The notes under the pieces: generated by a model
Databases searched by the model: none
Seen by the model: only the letters and a program-made list of their open reading frames with translations
What the model was told of the DNA's origin: nothing
Shown here: in pieces, positions 12,101 through 26,300 of the stretch
Layout of the letters: every line of letters starts with the position of its first letter
Position numbering within the stretch: the stretch's first letter is position 1
DNA from: Syngnathus acus
Lineage: Eukaryota > Chordata > Actinopteri > Syngnathiformes > Syngnathidae
Assembly: GCF_901709675.1 (NCBI RefSeq)
Contig: NC_051103.1
Location: 7,487,501 to 7,551,500, forward strand
Reading direction: 5' to 3'
Length of the DNA stretch: 64,000 nt
Translations under genes and position numbers: made by a program

Positions 12101-14337
12101 AACAAAATAAACCAGACAAGCATGAAATATAAAATACAAACTATTAGCAGCAATTTGACATTGCAATCCCAGAGTTGAATCCTCTCAATTATTATTCTAA
12201 ACCTTTGTATCTGAAAACTTTTCACACTTTTGCGTCGAGCCTTTCAGTAGAGATATGGGGCTAATATTTTTGCTATAGACTAAAAACATTTCACATGTTG
12301 TGACCAGTATATTAACTTTTATTTCCATACATTAGCATACATTTACAGTTCTGAATTGATATTACATTATAGACTAAATCTAACGGAAGCAAATTAATAG
12401 GTAAGCACAAGTATCAATAGAATGTAAATTAATCTCGGCAAAAAAAAAGAAAAAAAGTTCCAATATTTTTGCTCATGATAAATGGGTATGATCAAACAAA
12501 AATGCAAATTGACGAGAAAAGCTACCAAAAGGTAAACTTAAGTATTTGGCCAATCATTTTGGACAACCATTGAATATACAAAACATAATTGAAAAATGAA
12601 GCCAAATGTTACAGTAAAAATATACTGAGAGCACAGAAGAAGGATAAAAAAATGATAATCATCAGCAGACAGGTTTCAGCAAGAAACCTGCCAACAAGGC
12701 TGTAAAGAAGCCAAGTCATTATTGCTGTGCTTTATGAATTTACAGATTCAAAAGCCTCATTTTCCCCTGAGGAACAAAAATAGACAATTCAAAATGTCAA
12801 ATTTAAAAGATTTTTCAATTGTTAAATATACAAGTATACATCATTTATAGAACATTACAATTATTCCCCCCCCCCCACACACACACATCCACACCTAACA
12901 TTACTGTGTGCCGAATGGTCCAAAAAATGGTTGAGCATTACAAGCCTGTTTTTTTTTGTTAACTGAATCAAAATGTTCAATTTGATGTTTCATGTTTATA
13001 GAACAGTTAATTAGAAAGAAAAAAAAAAGCGCATGTGCAGAACTAAATTTGATCGAAAGCGATTTAAGACCCAGTGAATGAAGATTGCATGTTAACTTAA
13101 ATGTATTTTTAGGACAATTTTAAACCAGAAATACAGTATATTCAACAGTTTCTTCAAGTCTGTGATCCTATTGGATTTGAAAGATTTTTGTTTTTCATTT
13201 AGATGTCGTTGCTATTTCAGTTTTAAAGCCTTAAATCTTACATCTTCAACCTTCATCATCAGTTCTGCCGAAGTGGTGACTTTGAGTTCTTTGGAATCTT
13301 GGCAGTCTTTATGAGAACACACAGTTTTGTCCCCCCAATCAATAAACATGCAGTTAAAAAAACAAATGTAATGCTCAGAATAAGAAAATATGTAAGACTC
13401 CCTTTGAATAAATCAGTCATCTATTTTAAGAGAGGCTTTACTCATTAATAAAGCCCCATTTTGTAATCAAACAGAAAAACCTAAATTTGGCAGCAATAAA
13501 TAGTTATGAAAAAAAGGCAATTTTTTAAAAATGAACATCTGTCACTCAAAACATCATCGTCCATTTTTTTGTACATAATTGACATTAAAAACTGAACATT
13601 CTTCTTATCACATTCTTCTAATCCATGTTTATGAGCTTTGCAATCAATCAACATTTTCTATTTTGTGAGCAAGAGAGCACACTTTCCCAATGAACATCAT
13701 TGTCCCACTCACTTTTTCCGGAGTAATGATCATTTCACCCTTGTATATTAAATATGAAAAATAAACACGTTTGTATTGTTATTATAGCAGCAATACTCTC
13801 CAAATAAATGGATCCTGGTAATCTGCATGATATTTGGGTGGAGTATTGAGTCATGTCATTTTGTTTATACACTATTAGGAGTCTATTCACTTTGTACAGT
13901 AGCCTGTGTCTAATCTTGCAAGCCCAATCGTCCTCCTTTGAGTGCCATTTTAAAATGTTACAGTCTGGTGGCGGGAGGGTGAGTTACTCTTCCGCTCTTC
14001 CTGTAGCTCTGATGCATAGCGTCAAATTGAATTGATGGAAAACCGCTCTGGGATGGTAGGTCCTGATGCTGAATTCATCCATTTGCCTATCGCCGGCTGA
14101 ATCGTCATCCCTCCAAAGAATCCTCCCAGAACGCGCAAAAAAAGAACCGTGATGCAATTTTGTGTGATCGGCAGACACAATGCTAGGTCCATTAGATCAG
14201 TGTGAGCAATCAAATGTGTGCAAACATGATGTAAATCAGGCCCTGTGTATTCAAATGATGTGCTTGGATATTCCTCACTTCATTCATTGGTTCAAAGCCT
14301 GACTGGGTCTTGGCAGTTTGGGTACCTGTACGTGATC
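9181..14337. other. Gene-free region between exoc6 and cyp26a1
   Basis: No exon-like segment with good splice sites and coding potential was found. In particular there is no P450 haem motif or I-helix motif, so no cyp26c1 copy lies here. The region is AT-rich with poly-A/T tracts, a GT microsatellite near 11990-12008 and a C-run plus CA repeat near 12867-12892. The 12.2-13.8 kb part is strongly AT-rich. Confidence 0.6.
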
Positions 14338-17300
14338 CTAGGAGGACATGCCATTGACCAGGCTCCTTAGCTGTTTGACCACCGTCTCGATCAGTTTTTG
14401 TTTGTCTCTGTCGTTCTTCCTGAACTGAGAAAAGATATTGTTCTTCTTACTGGTGTCCTTCATCCTTGAAGAGGAAGCAATAGAGGAAGAGGCAATTAGT
14501 AGACACTTTAATGAATGTGTGATGCAACAAATTGAGCCACATGTTAACCAGAGCCTGGAATTAAATGTAACCATAGCAAATTTCATGACTCTTCAATGCC
14601 AAATACTATCCGTGATTGAACTTGGGAACGCAGTTTAAACTACATTTTAATGAATATAGAGTGAAAAAAAAAAGATTGAAGTGAAAAGAAAAGCTGTACC
14701 TACCCTCTATAAACTCTGGCGGCACAACAGGAAGAGAGAAAAAACTTAGATAATTGCATACACACAGCTTTGAAATCAATAAAAATGACTCTTGCATAGT
14801 GAATGGGGACTTTAAATCCTGAGAATTCAGATCCTGTAGTGTCCACGCAATTTACAGGGGCCCAAACTTGAACACATTTTTCTCCATCATTTTTGCACTG
14901 CTTTATAAACAATTGTGAAAATTCAGCATTGGAGGCACTCACTTCTCAAGTAAAGTCAGGGCTGTGGCTGGGTTTACTCGAAGGTATTTGGAAGTCGGCT
15001 GACCATAATCTGCCAGGTACGTTGACCAGTCCCACACCATGAAGAGATCCAGGAGCTGAAAAGCACACATAGACAAACAAAAAAAATGTGCCTGCGTGGG
15101 TTTTGAGAGAAAAGTGGGACCTAGGAGGAAGCTCTTATTATACATGTTACGTTTTTACAACATTCAAAAATGACCCCCCCCAAATGACCCCTGGGTAACC
15201 TGATGGACTTCGCCCCCACCCTTGTGCACCCACACACTGTGTATGCTAATGTCATAGGGTGAAACAGCTGGGTGATTAGCTCATGTTGAAAGAGCAGTGA
15301 AAAAGCAGCTTAGGGATAATACGATTATTCAGATGACTAAGGAAAGCCCTACAACAATGCTATTCTCCGACTTAGGTGTTAACTTAGCGAGAAGCCTGCA
15401 AGCCATGGGCTACCAAGGCCGGGGACCTTTGAGTGTGTGGACTGTCAAAAGCGACGAATTCAGAGTCATTTGGAGGGATTTTGTCGGGCGAGCTCAGTCA
15501 TGAAGTCACTTGTGCTTTTTGAGTGAGAGAGGTTTTGTGTCGTCACGAGCGGTCACTGGAGGCCATTGGATTTGTGTGTAAAATTGCGACTGGGGTCATC
15601 ATCACTCCAAATTCTAGCCTTACTTTTCTTTGACTTGAGTGTTAAGGTTGGGTAAAGCTTGACTAAAGAAATCAAGAGTCCTTTGAAATATTTTTGATCA
15701 CTCCAAATCAGAAACAGGCCTCACCCATAGCCAACACTTCACAGTTGACCTTAATGCAATTGAGAAACCCATTACCCTCATCCCGACAAAGAACATAACA
15801 GAAGATAAGGCGAAAGTAAATGGACGGCCTTAGTATAACCTCAGCCAGAGGACGGCTTCAAAACCCCTTCACCTTAGGCTAGGATTAACATGTCAAGAAG
15901 CAAGCAGGTGTATAAAAGGGTGCATCCATCAATCCATCAAATTTCTTCCGCTTATCCGGGTCAGGTTGCAGGGACAACAGGCGGAGGAGCACAAAAGCCC
16001 TGACTTTGGGGCCATCGTGAGATGTTCCCAGGCCAACCAGGAGAGGGTTTCTCTAGCATGTTCTGGGTGGTCCCTGGGAGGTGTCTAGGAGGCCAAGGTG
16101 CCCAAGTCACCTCATCTGTAGAGGCCTCGATGATCAGTTCCAGCCTTCCCTGCTGTGCTCACCATCTCGTCATCACCTCAACTGTGTCCCCAAAAAGTTG
16201 GGGACCGAAATGATGACTAGGGCAGAGTCCGAGCTTCATACCGCGTTTGCAACTGATGCAAAGGCGTACGTTCACCTCTCGCTTGATTGCGGGCGTTCAC
16301 TTTCCCGTCACTCGTGCTACCTTTGGAGGCGAAGCATTTGCCTGTTGCTGGTGGAAATTGCGGCTGACCAGACACTTTTGCACAAACAAGGGGACCATTC
16401 ACAGGCGCTGGATGAATTCTGCTGTCTTCAGGAGCTTTGTCTGGATGACTGCCACTTTCAGACCTACATGAGACTGACTTGTGCACTCGCCAGTTTGAGG
16501 ACCCATTAGCTCTGATCAGTGCCTGGATTTCCTGGCATGGAAACTACAGGCATTTTGTCTCCGCTGCAGATTGCCTGGTCATCTTTTTCAGGTTAAGTGA
16601 CTGTTTCACATCGTCAATTACCGCAGCTACAGTCACATTCATCTTGTTTATAGGAGTTAACATACTCCAGGCTAATATCATGTACTCTTGGGGCCCTGCC
16701 ATTTACAAGCTGTTGTTTAGCCACCATGGCAAAGGCAACTCCAGAGATAGGAGAGCCGATTTCATCTCCATAAGTTGCCTCTGCTGTCCCACAGACCAGA
16801 CAGACAGTGAGCAGCCAACTTTAACTCCGAAAGCCTGTGACCTGAACTGAATGCCGAGCCAAGCCTGCACCTCAGGCCCAGATTAACAGGTCAACTGAGA
16901 CAGAAGTTAATGAGACCCAGCAACACTTGACATACCACTGGTGTTGACAAAAAAAGCAAGTTGAAGAGCTCATGTCGGTAAAAAGAGGAGTATTTGTTTT
17001 CTTGGGCAGGGGGGAAAAATAGGCCAGAGAAAAGTTGAAAAGGTTATACAAAGAGATACAGCTGGGATATAAACAGAATAGAAAAAGTCAAATAATCAGA
17101 AAGCACAAATCATTTTCAAACTCCACCTATATACGACCAAATTCTCATATAATGTCATCAGAGGTAACTTTTTATGATCAAAGTTGGACATTTTCAATAA
17201 GAATTCGATGCTATTCTATTGCTCTCTCCACCTTACCTGTCTTAAGTCGATAAAAGCCAGTTGCAGTGTGTCTCCTTGGAAGCCCGGGACTGGCTCTGAG

Positions 17301-20300
17301 CTGGCAAACACTGACAACAACAAAAGACACACTTGAATATGACAAACCAAAACATATGCACATAAAACTCTCAAAATAAGTGTACATTTTTCTCGCACAT
17401 ACATTCACACTGAATAACATCCAAGTTGAATTGCTGAACGGCGCCCATGCTGATTTGCTTCAGTTCTGTGTCCAGGAGCATCTGCATCAGTGATGTGGAC
17501 AGATGCTTGCAGGCTGACATACAAGCTGTCTGGGCCACTTTTCCCTACAGACAACGCAATAGAGGAAAGGAGAGAGAGAGAAGATGAGGCAGTATATAAC
17601 TTGGGACTATATTGCCAAAAGTATTTGCTCACCTTCCTTGACTTACATACAATATGAACTTAAATCGTTGTCACAGTTCCATGCGACAATTCACTGAGCT
17701 CCTGAGAGATTTTTGTCAAAATAGTGCTTTTCTACACGTGTGACCGTAGACGTTATTGAAACTTCTGATCATCCGAATGGGCGAGCCAATACTTTTGGCA
17801 ATATTGTGTAAGTTGGGCATGCTATGTATGACAACATCAAAACCTGATTGAACATTTCCAGTTCATTAAAAGCAAAACAATGAGCAAGGTGTAGTGACAA
17901 TTGGTGTAGTGCTTTGCATACTGGCAAACCCCCAACTAGACTATGAAAAGCAGATTTTGTCATTTGATGCCACATATCTTGACATTGAACATGACAAAAA
18001 AAAAAAAAAAAAACAGATTTGAAAATGTGGCACTGTCAAAATGCTAGCATGCTTTTGATCACCTCCTTGCAAGTGAAACAGTGCAACAGCCTGTTAACAA
18101 TACTCACCGACATCGATGCATGGTCATTGTTGTTATTCTGAGCAGACCCCAAACCAACCCACAATGGACGAGGGGTGGGGAAAGGACAGGAAAAGAAATG
18201 CGGCAAGAATAAATGGACAGGAGGAGGAAATCGTCAAGTAACGCCGTATTACGTGCTTAACAAAAGGCAAATGATTCAAGGAATAAAACAGGGAGGAAAA
18301 TATGAGAAAAAGGTTGTGTTATTTCAGGGGAGAGCAGGATGTATTCTTAGCCAATAGAAATGAAAACTGAAAGACAGACGGCAGAAAGTTGGATGTTTGA
18401 GGAGGGGCTGGCTAAACAGGATGCAGTTGAAAAAGCAGAAAATCTTGCACTATGCTAACATGAAACAAACTATGCTCAACTTGCATAGTTTGAAATAACA
18501 TGCAAGAGCTGTCGAGTGAGAAAAGCTATTGCCATGCATATTGACAAATCAGAATACGATAATGAGCCAGTCATTTCGCTTTGAGTGTCTCTGTGTGTGC
18601 TTGGCGAGGTTGGACATGTTCCCACCTCCAGCCACGTTAGTTTTAAAATACGCCACTTGCTGTACAGTCAAAATAAATCGTACTCACCGGGAGGTGTGTG
18701 AAGACTTGAAATGTGGATCGTAGGAAATTGATAAGGTCCATCAGATAACCTGAGGCCCGACCATCAGACTCAGCCATACTCCATTCATAATCTGCCAGTT
18801 GGATAAACTCATCAATTTTCTGGTTCAGTTTGGTATAGATTTCTCCTTCTGCAGCATGACGGGCATCCTGCAAATTTAGAGGAGAATCAACAAAGACTTA
18901 CTGATTGGAACAGCAGGAAGAGCGTGAACAAAATCAAATACCTTGAACGTAGACAAGCCATAGAGTCTTGTCGTGTGGACCGTTTCAGGAGAGACATTGG
19001 TGATATTTGTTATAAATTCCTCAAGATACCGACAGGCCTGCTCCAGGTGGGTGGTATTGATGATGATCTGCACCAACTTTTGGAAGAAGACAAATTCATC
19101 AACATGAAGGTAGGGAATGACATTTACTGGCACTTTTTGGTACCTCAGTCAGCCCTATATGTGGCTTCTTGATGAGGTTTTGCAGACAACTGCTGAGTGT
19201 CCTTGTCAGCAGCAGGTTAGTTGATTTCCGCAACATATCGTCAATCTCCGTTGAACTGGATAAAAAAAAAAAGAGAGGATATATAGTTGTGTATAGAAAA
19301 GCGCACATTAAAAGGTCAAATGTCTGCTTTGATACATATTAGAAAGATTTACTGTTACTTATTGAGGTGTACCTGCGGTGAAGGGATTCAGAGAACTTGA
19401 GGCTGGCGTAAATAAATTCTTTGACTTGCATATATATCTGGGGCACAGACTGGGACATTGGCAGCTTCTTGGGGAAATCCTGCTACTCGCAAACAAACAA
19501 AAAAGAGTTTCAACAATACAACTATGTCTATAAATAGACAAAGTTCACAACGGCACAATTATTGCGGAATCCATCTTTACCTTTTCTATCTCGGCATCGT
19601 GAAATGGGAAGCGACCGACGACCAGTTTATACTCATCTTCTGTTTCCACTGGTATGGGACTATAGTTGTCCAATTCGAAGATCTCCCTGCATAAATATAT
19701 TGTTTATATACGTATCTAATTTTTTTTATAAGCTTGAGCTCCTCACAAAGTTAGTAGCTTTGGGTATGTGTTGCAAATTTACTGTAAACATTTCTTCCTT
19801 CCTCCAAACACGAACATTAAAAAAACAACAGCCAACAATAAATTAGAAGAAGAAGAACTCACCTGAATACCAGCGTCCACTTCTTCAGAAGAGTTTCATT
19901 GTACTGGTCTCGGACTTCAAACAGCAGGTCAAATAGTCGATTCACAGAGAAACCAAAACCCTTTATACATGCACGACATACAAATAAAATCACGTCATGA
20001 ATACAAGAAGTTGAATGAGGTGGGGGAAACAAAACAATAACAACCTGTAGCGTGTCCGCAAATATGACGATGAGGTTCTTCAGCTCCAGGACCAGGTCTG
20101 GATCCTCACAATATGACTGAGGGGGGGGAAAAAGTGATTCAAAGATGATGTCGAGAATGCGCCAATTAAAAACAGTAACCGTGAAATAATTGCAAATGTG
20201 GAGCTGCCTGTGTCTGTCCCCAGAAAAAGGGCAGCCAGTAGGGAGGTGACCCGGGGGCTTTTGTCAAACTCACCCCACACTGTGCGGCCCATTCTCTGGC

Positions 20301-23300
20301 CTGTTAGCATAATCCTCCTGGTCATTTACAAGTGACTGCAGCTCAGTGGTCAGGAATATACCATCTTCAACTGCTGTTATTGTTGCAATCTGTCTCTCAT
20401 TAAGCTTCCAATGAGCTACTCTTTGTTTGTGATTTCATCCTTCTTTTGAGAGTGACATCATTAGTGTGTTTGTGGGTGTGCTGACCTTTGCAGTTGTTTT
20501 TTTGTTTTGTTTTGTTCTAAGTGCAGGAAAATGGCCAAGGAAAGGAGTTTCTTCCAGGAAAAATAGATCAGAAGCGGTCACTATGACTCCCTGTTGGCGT
20601 GTGGAAGATTACCGAATGTGTGCGGAGCACAGCGATGATCTTCGATAGGGCCATATTCCACAGTTCGTCAGTGAAAGCTTTGGTCACCAACCCTTGAGTG
20701 GCATGGAGAATGTGGTCCTCCACAACAAAGAACCTAAAGACAGAAAAAACTCAAATGTCATGCCAATGACTTTTAACGGCATATGGTTGTTCTTTTACAC
20801 GACATAATCAATATGGAGTCATTTTCATCTCACCCTACTATCTGATTGAAGTATCTTCTGTAGCCCTCCACTGTTTCATGCTATATACAGACACAGTCAT
20901 ATGGATAACACATTATTAGTTGCAAATACATGGACATTTGCAGAAGTTCCACCAAGAGTTCATTTCAGCTTTGGGTGTTACTTACCATGTTTGCCTGAGG
21001 CTGCAGAACTAGCCTGGCCTGTTTTTTCCTCTGTTTCCTATAATAACTCTCAAATGTTTCTCGATCTCCCTGCCAACACATAAGAGTAAACGTGATTTGG
21101 CATCATAAAATAAAACAAAAAATGACATTTTTTGTTGGGTAACCTACCAGCACAGCGTAAATGTGTAAACACCTGTACACAGGTGAAAAGTCCACAAGAT
21201 CCTGAGCTGCAAGAATCTGTGAAGACAAAAACACAATTTCAGTTTTTATTTAACAGTACTGTGCTAAAAGTTAAGACTATTCAATAGAATAATCTGAATA
21301 TGAATCGGGATTGTATTCCCACTCTAATGCTGATGATGCTACAATATCTCATCCTGATTATATAATTCATTTGTAGTCTCTTGAACTAGTACGACATGAA
21401 AAGCATGCGGTGTCATTACCTCCTCATCAGCGTCATCCTCATCTTCTGCGTCATCGTCAATCTGGAGACTGTTGTGCGTGTGTGTTTGACCATTGAGGGA
21501 GTACAAAGGCTTAGTGTAGTGTCCCACGCTGGCCTGCTTTGCTACCGCACTGTTAAAGGTTCTGTGTTGTTGCGCCTGGAGGGACACATCATTATATCAG
21601 CCACCAATACACATTTTGGGCTGGGACTGAGAACACAAATTGACTAACCTGTCTCATGGCGGTCTCTCCAACTTTGTCCGAGTGTTTTCTTATGCTCTCC
21701 AGGAAGTCCTTGAGGTCAGACATGGAGATCTCCTTTATCTCCTCCCTCAGTCTGGGCAGGTTTTCAGCCATGATTTGACAGAACCTATACTGGCGGACTC
21801 TGCATGAAACACAGGAGAATTACTACTTTAAAAGTAGCCCAAAGTGGAAGGAAAAAAAAATCGCGAGTCAATCTGTTATTACTCTGGTTAATGCTGAATG
21901 CTACCTTGGTTGACAGGTGAAAACAAGTCAATGCACTCATCAATATCCAAACTTTTTGCTGAGTCAAACAAACTCCAAGAAATGCTCAGCGTGTTTGGTC
22001 TGACTGCAGCAAGAATATGAAAATAAAAATTAAAGACGAACTGAGAAGTCGACATCCATCCAAACATAATCTGCACAAGGACAATTGTTTTTGAGAAAAA
22101 TACATTTGAATTGAATTTCTTACCGAGGGATGTAGATCTTCTCCAGTTGTTCCATGGTTTTCAGTGCAGCATAGTGTCTAAGAAGATAAAATGTAACACG
22201 AGTGAAGAGCCAAATTACTGTTAAATTCTCTTGCGCAATTGAAAATAACGGAGGGATGGATGGATTTTTGCGGCAGTAACTTTGAACTCGCTCGAGACTC
22301 GGTTGTGATTTGCACGTGTGACTGACTCCCACCTCTGCTAATTAGCATATCGACTGATGCATTTAATGTGGTCCCGAAACCCCGTGACACCAGAAAGTTT
22401 CTCCGCGATGACGAAGGGAGCCCTCTTTTGTGATACACAAACCAAGTTCACAAACTCAAGCGGGTAGAGCCAATTACAGCCGTGGAAAAGGAAGATACAG
22501 TGGAGTGGAAAAGGGCCCTTTAAAGACATTGCAGTCTTTGGAAGTGAACACAAATCAAAGGGGGGTTCACCCTCAGTTCAGTGTGCTAAACTCCCATCAT
22601 TAGGCTGATAGGCAGGCAGTGAGGGATCTAATTGGTCAGTCAGTGAGTGTAAAAAGTCTTGCACACACATGAACACGAGACACAAGTGATATAGAAAAGG
22701 CCTGTTTGAGTGCAGCGCACCAGGACGGACAACGGAAAGGGAAGAAGTGGCTGGCGGCAGAAAGGTCACTTGCCCGACCGGCGAGTCGTTCGATGGCAAG
22801 TATTGCAGCAATAATGAATTAACGGCAGAAAAGCCATGTCATTAGTGCTGAAAGTAGACCCCCCTCCTCAAACACATACATATATCCCACACAGTGGTCT
22901 AATTGCCTAAGATTGGCAGTGGGCCTTGACGGGACTGCAACGAGGGGGCCTTGTGGCAAACAAGGGCACACTGAGGGTCAATTGTCTTGCCAGTGAATGG
23001 CCAGTTCCTTTGGTCCACACAAATGAACAAAAAAGGGTCATTAGTTTTCTTTCAGTGAAGTTCATGAGGTAAAAATGAAGTTCAAGCAAACCGACAAAGT
23101 AGAGATTACTTGGGTAATTTTATTATTGGGGGGGGGGGAATGCTTCAGTTTTTCATTCTCAGTTTTTTTATTATCATATTTTGGACAGAGCAAAAGGTAA
23201 ATTGTTGACTGCTCCCTTTCCTCCTAATTGAACTTTTTTGGTTTTTGTTGACCACAGTGTGCCACACGTGCGAACTTTCTCATTCATTGAAAGACAAAGG

Positions 23301-26300
23301 CAAAAATAATTCATCAGTACATGCCCATGTGTAAAATTCCTACCTTTTGGAATCCAGCTGCTCCTTAAGTTTGCTGTACATTTCGAGCACTATGAGAAAA
23401 TAGAATGAATCAGCAAGGTGTTTTTCGGTTGTCAAACTAATTTGTGCGAATTGAAAATACCTGGGATACAGAGCTGGAGTTTCTCCACAGTTGTGGCCAT
23501 GTTCCTCTGCTGGATGCGGCAGCGAATCACCTCCCCGGATTGAGCCGTCACCTGAAGAGAGAAGAACACAATCGATTGGGAAAACGCCAATGCTGGCAAA
23601 GCATCGAAAGTGACAAATTGCATCTCCACCAGTAATGGATGTGTAAAGGAGGTACCGTTCACATTTCTATCCATTTGATGAAGCCCAGTGGCCTTACCTC
23701 TCTCCCAGCTTCTTGTAGTCTTCGATTCGTGTCCGTCACTTGGCCCTTGAAAAAACACAAGATGAACTTCATTTAAACTGAACAAAAACAAACGATTTGA
23801 ATGATTCCTATTTTTCCATACAAGGTAGTCAAAGTGAACCCAAACAAATCCTCACATAAAAAAAATGACATGAGCATTTTTTTTTTTAAATTTCCTTGAT
23901 ACTGTAAATAAACTTGACTCGCCATCTCCTGTTTATTGTGAACTATCCATTTTGGCCCTTTGAGTGACATCTTGATCAGGTTCTTAGGTAGACATAATGA
24001 ATTTGTCTTGTTTGCATCTGCCCTCCCCCACTTGATGCCCTCTCTTTTCCCTCTCCAGCACTCTTCCTGCAGCTGCTCAACCTTGTAATCAGCTCATTGT
24101 CCATGAAGGGCCAAGGACAAAGGCGGGCAAATTCATATTAACCAGGCAGCAGGGACCTGAACCCATCATCGCTCCACTGGGCCTTTCATGGAGTTTAATG
24201 GCTTGTGACAGGCTCTTTCTCACAGATTCGGTGACAAACTTCTCGATTCTGGATGAGGATTTTTGAACTATCTGCTCCTGTCACACGGCTGAGAGCCATG
24301 ACCCAATTGACCAGTCGGCTTTTTATGCAATCCTTTCAACGAGGAACTTCCCTAACTAGCATGGCAAACTCCATCATCACAATTTTGAATCATCTTTTTT
24401 CCGTCAAGGCACAGCAAAAAGGAGGAATAAAAAAACACTCAACATATTGTTTGCAAAAAAATTGTGCACCCCCACTAAGGTCTGTGAAATTATTATTATT
24501 ATTTATTTAGGTTTGGAAACATGTCAATAAAATTCTTCATATTGTTCGCTTTTGGTAACACGGTAGGGCACTGGTTAGCACGTCCGCCTCACAGATCAAG
24601 GGTGCAGGGTCCGATTCCGGTTCCGGCCTAGCTGAATGGAGTTTGCAACTAGTTTGGTTGGGGTGTACCCCGCCCGCCTAATGCCCAAAGACAGGTGGGA
24701 TGGACTCCAGCACGCCCACGACCATCCTGCGGTTTGTTTGGATGATGAATGAATGAATGAGTTTGAATGTGCTTGTTAAATTCTGAACACGGGCGTGCGT
24801 ACACTTGTATAATGAGCAACGTGACAAGATTTCCCACAAATGACAATCTGTCAAAATGCAAAGTAAGCTCTCTGTGTGGGAAAAAATTGGCCGTTTTTGG
24901 GCCAACACTTTGTGTGTTCATGCCTATAGAAAATCAAAAGAACAAAGTCTCCACATCTCTAGAAAAACCTCACACTATGTCATTGGACATGTGGAATTTG
25001 ATTTATTTCTTATGAAGATTGTCATTTAAAGCAGTGGCCGCCAACCAACCAATTGATTCCATAACTTACCATAAGTTTCTCTGCATCATTGCGGACTTTG
25101 AGGAGCTCTGTGATAGCATCCACAAAGCCTTGGTGGTGGAAATTGCACATCTTCTCAATCTCACGGTCATGATTTCTTATCCTGGCATCCAGCTTTTCCA
25201 TGAAGCGTACGTGGGCATTAGGCTGGTCATCGTAGATTGATCTAGCATTAAAAAAAAAAAAGATTTTGTGGAACAGATATAAATATATTGTGTATGTGTG
25301 TGTGCTTGGACATACAAGTGTCTCTATACTAGACTCCAAGGCAAGTGTTCCTTACAATCCAGCTAAACCATAAAAGTGTATCACATTTAAAACCAAAATA
25401 CGTGAATACGTTTAAAATGTAGGCAAAAAAAAAGATGACTATGGAATTTGAGACAAAGGTCTAACACTGTTTTCTACAGTTACAGCTCCATCTATTGACG
25501 GTGAAATGAAATGCGACGTTTATAGAAACTAAAGTAATCTTGAATCTCAAAACAAAACGGATTGTGGACAGCATCCCCTTCATCAAATAAATATTAAATT
25601 GGGACATTTTCACTTTAATTTAAAAGCAGCTACCAAGAAGCTGTATAGACATTGTGAGGTCTCCAGGACAGATCCTTAAACACCCCAAAAATATGATTTT
25701 TTTTTTCTTGTTCATGCTTTGAGTCCAAACCTTTGTCCAAACTTTAATTAGTCCTGTAACTAGGAAATATAAATATTACAAGACTCATAGAGAGAAACTG
25801 TATTTACATTACATGTTTACATTCAATTGTCTGAAGAACCAAGAAAAGGGAACAATGGGAGGATGCAATAATGTAGTTATGAGGAATTAAGAAGGCAATA
25901 AGGAAGCAGTATTAGATACCGTTAGCTGATGACAGTAAGGTAGCCACACCCACAATTCATGTTTACATTTTGACAGGTCACCAAAACAATTGTCAAATTC
26001 TGCAAATCTCCTCGTAAGCGATACACTTAAATACGCACCCATTAAATCAAAACGATGGTCAAGCCTGCAAGCTGATGCTCCAACAATTGTTGATTTTCAA
26101 CAATATAACGCTGTTTAGCTAAAACAGCTAACATAGCCTGCCAGTTGCTAATGATAGATGAGCTTACGAACAAAAGATACCTACAAGATATTCTTTGAAC
26201 GGACGCTGCGAATTTTATTGGCTTCCTCAGACAACAGTTCTTACCGAAGCGTGGGACCGACACAAGCCGTGTCCGTACTCTCAATTTCCTGTAGAATCCG

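Noticed and set aside
16081-16509. 142-codon plus-strand open frame in an exoc6 intron
   Set aside because: It begins inside a non-LTR fragment and shows no recognisable domain. It is probably repeat-derived and not a gene.
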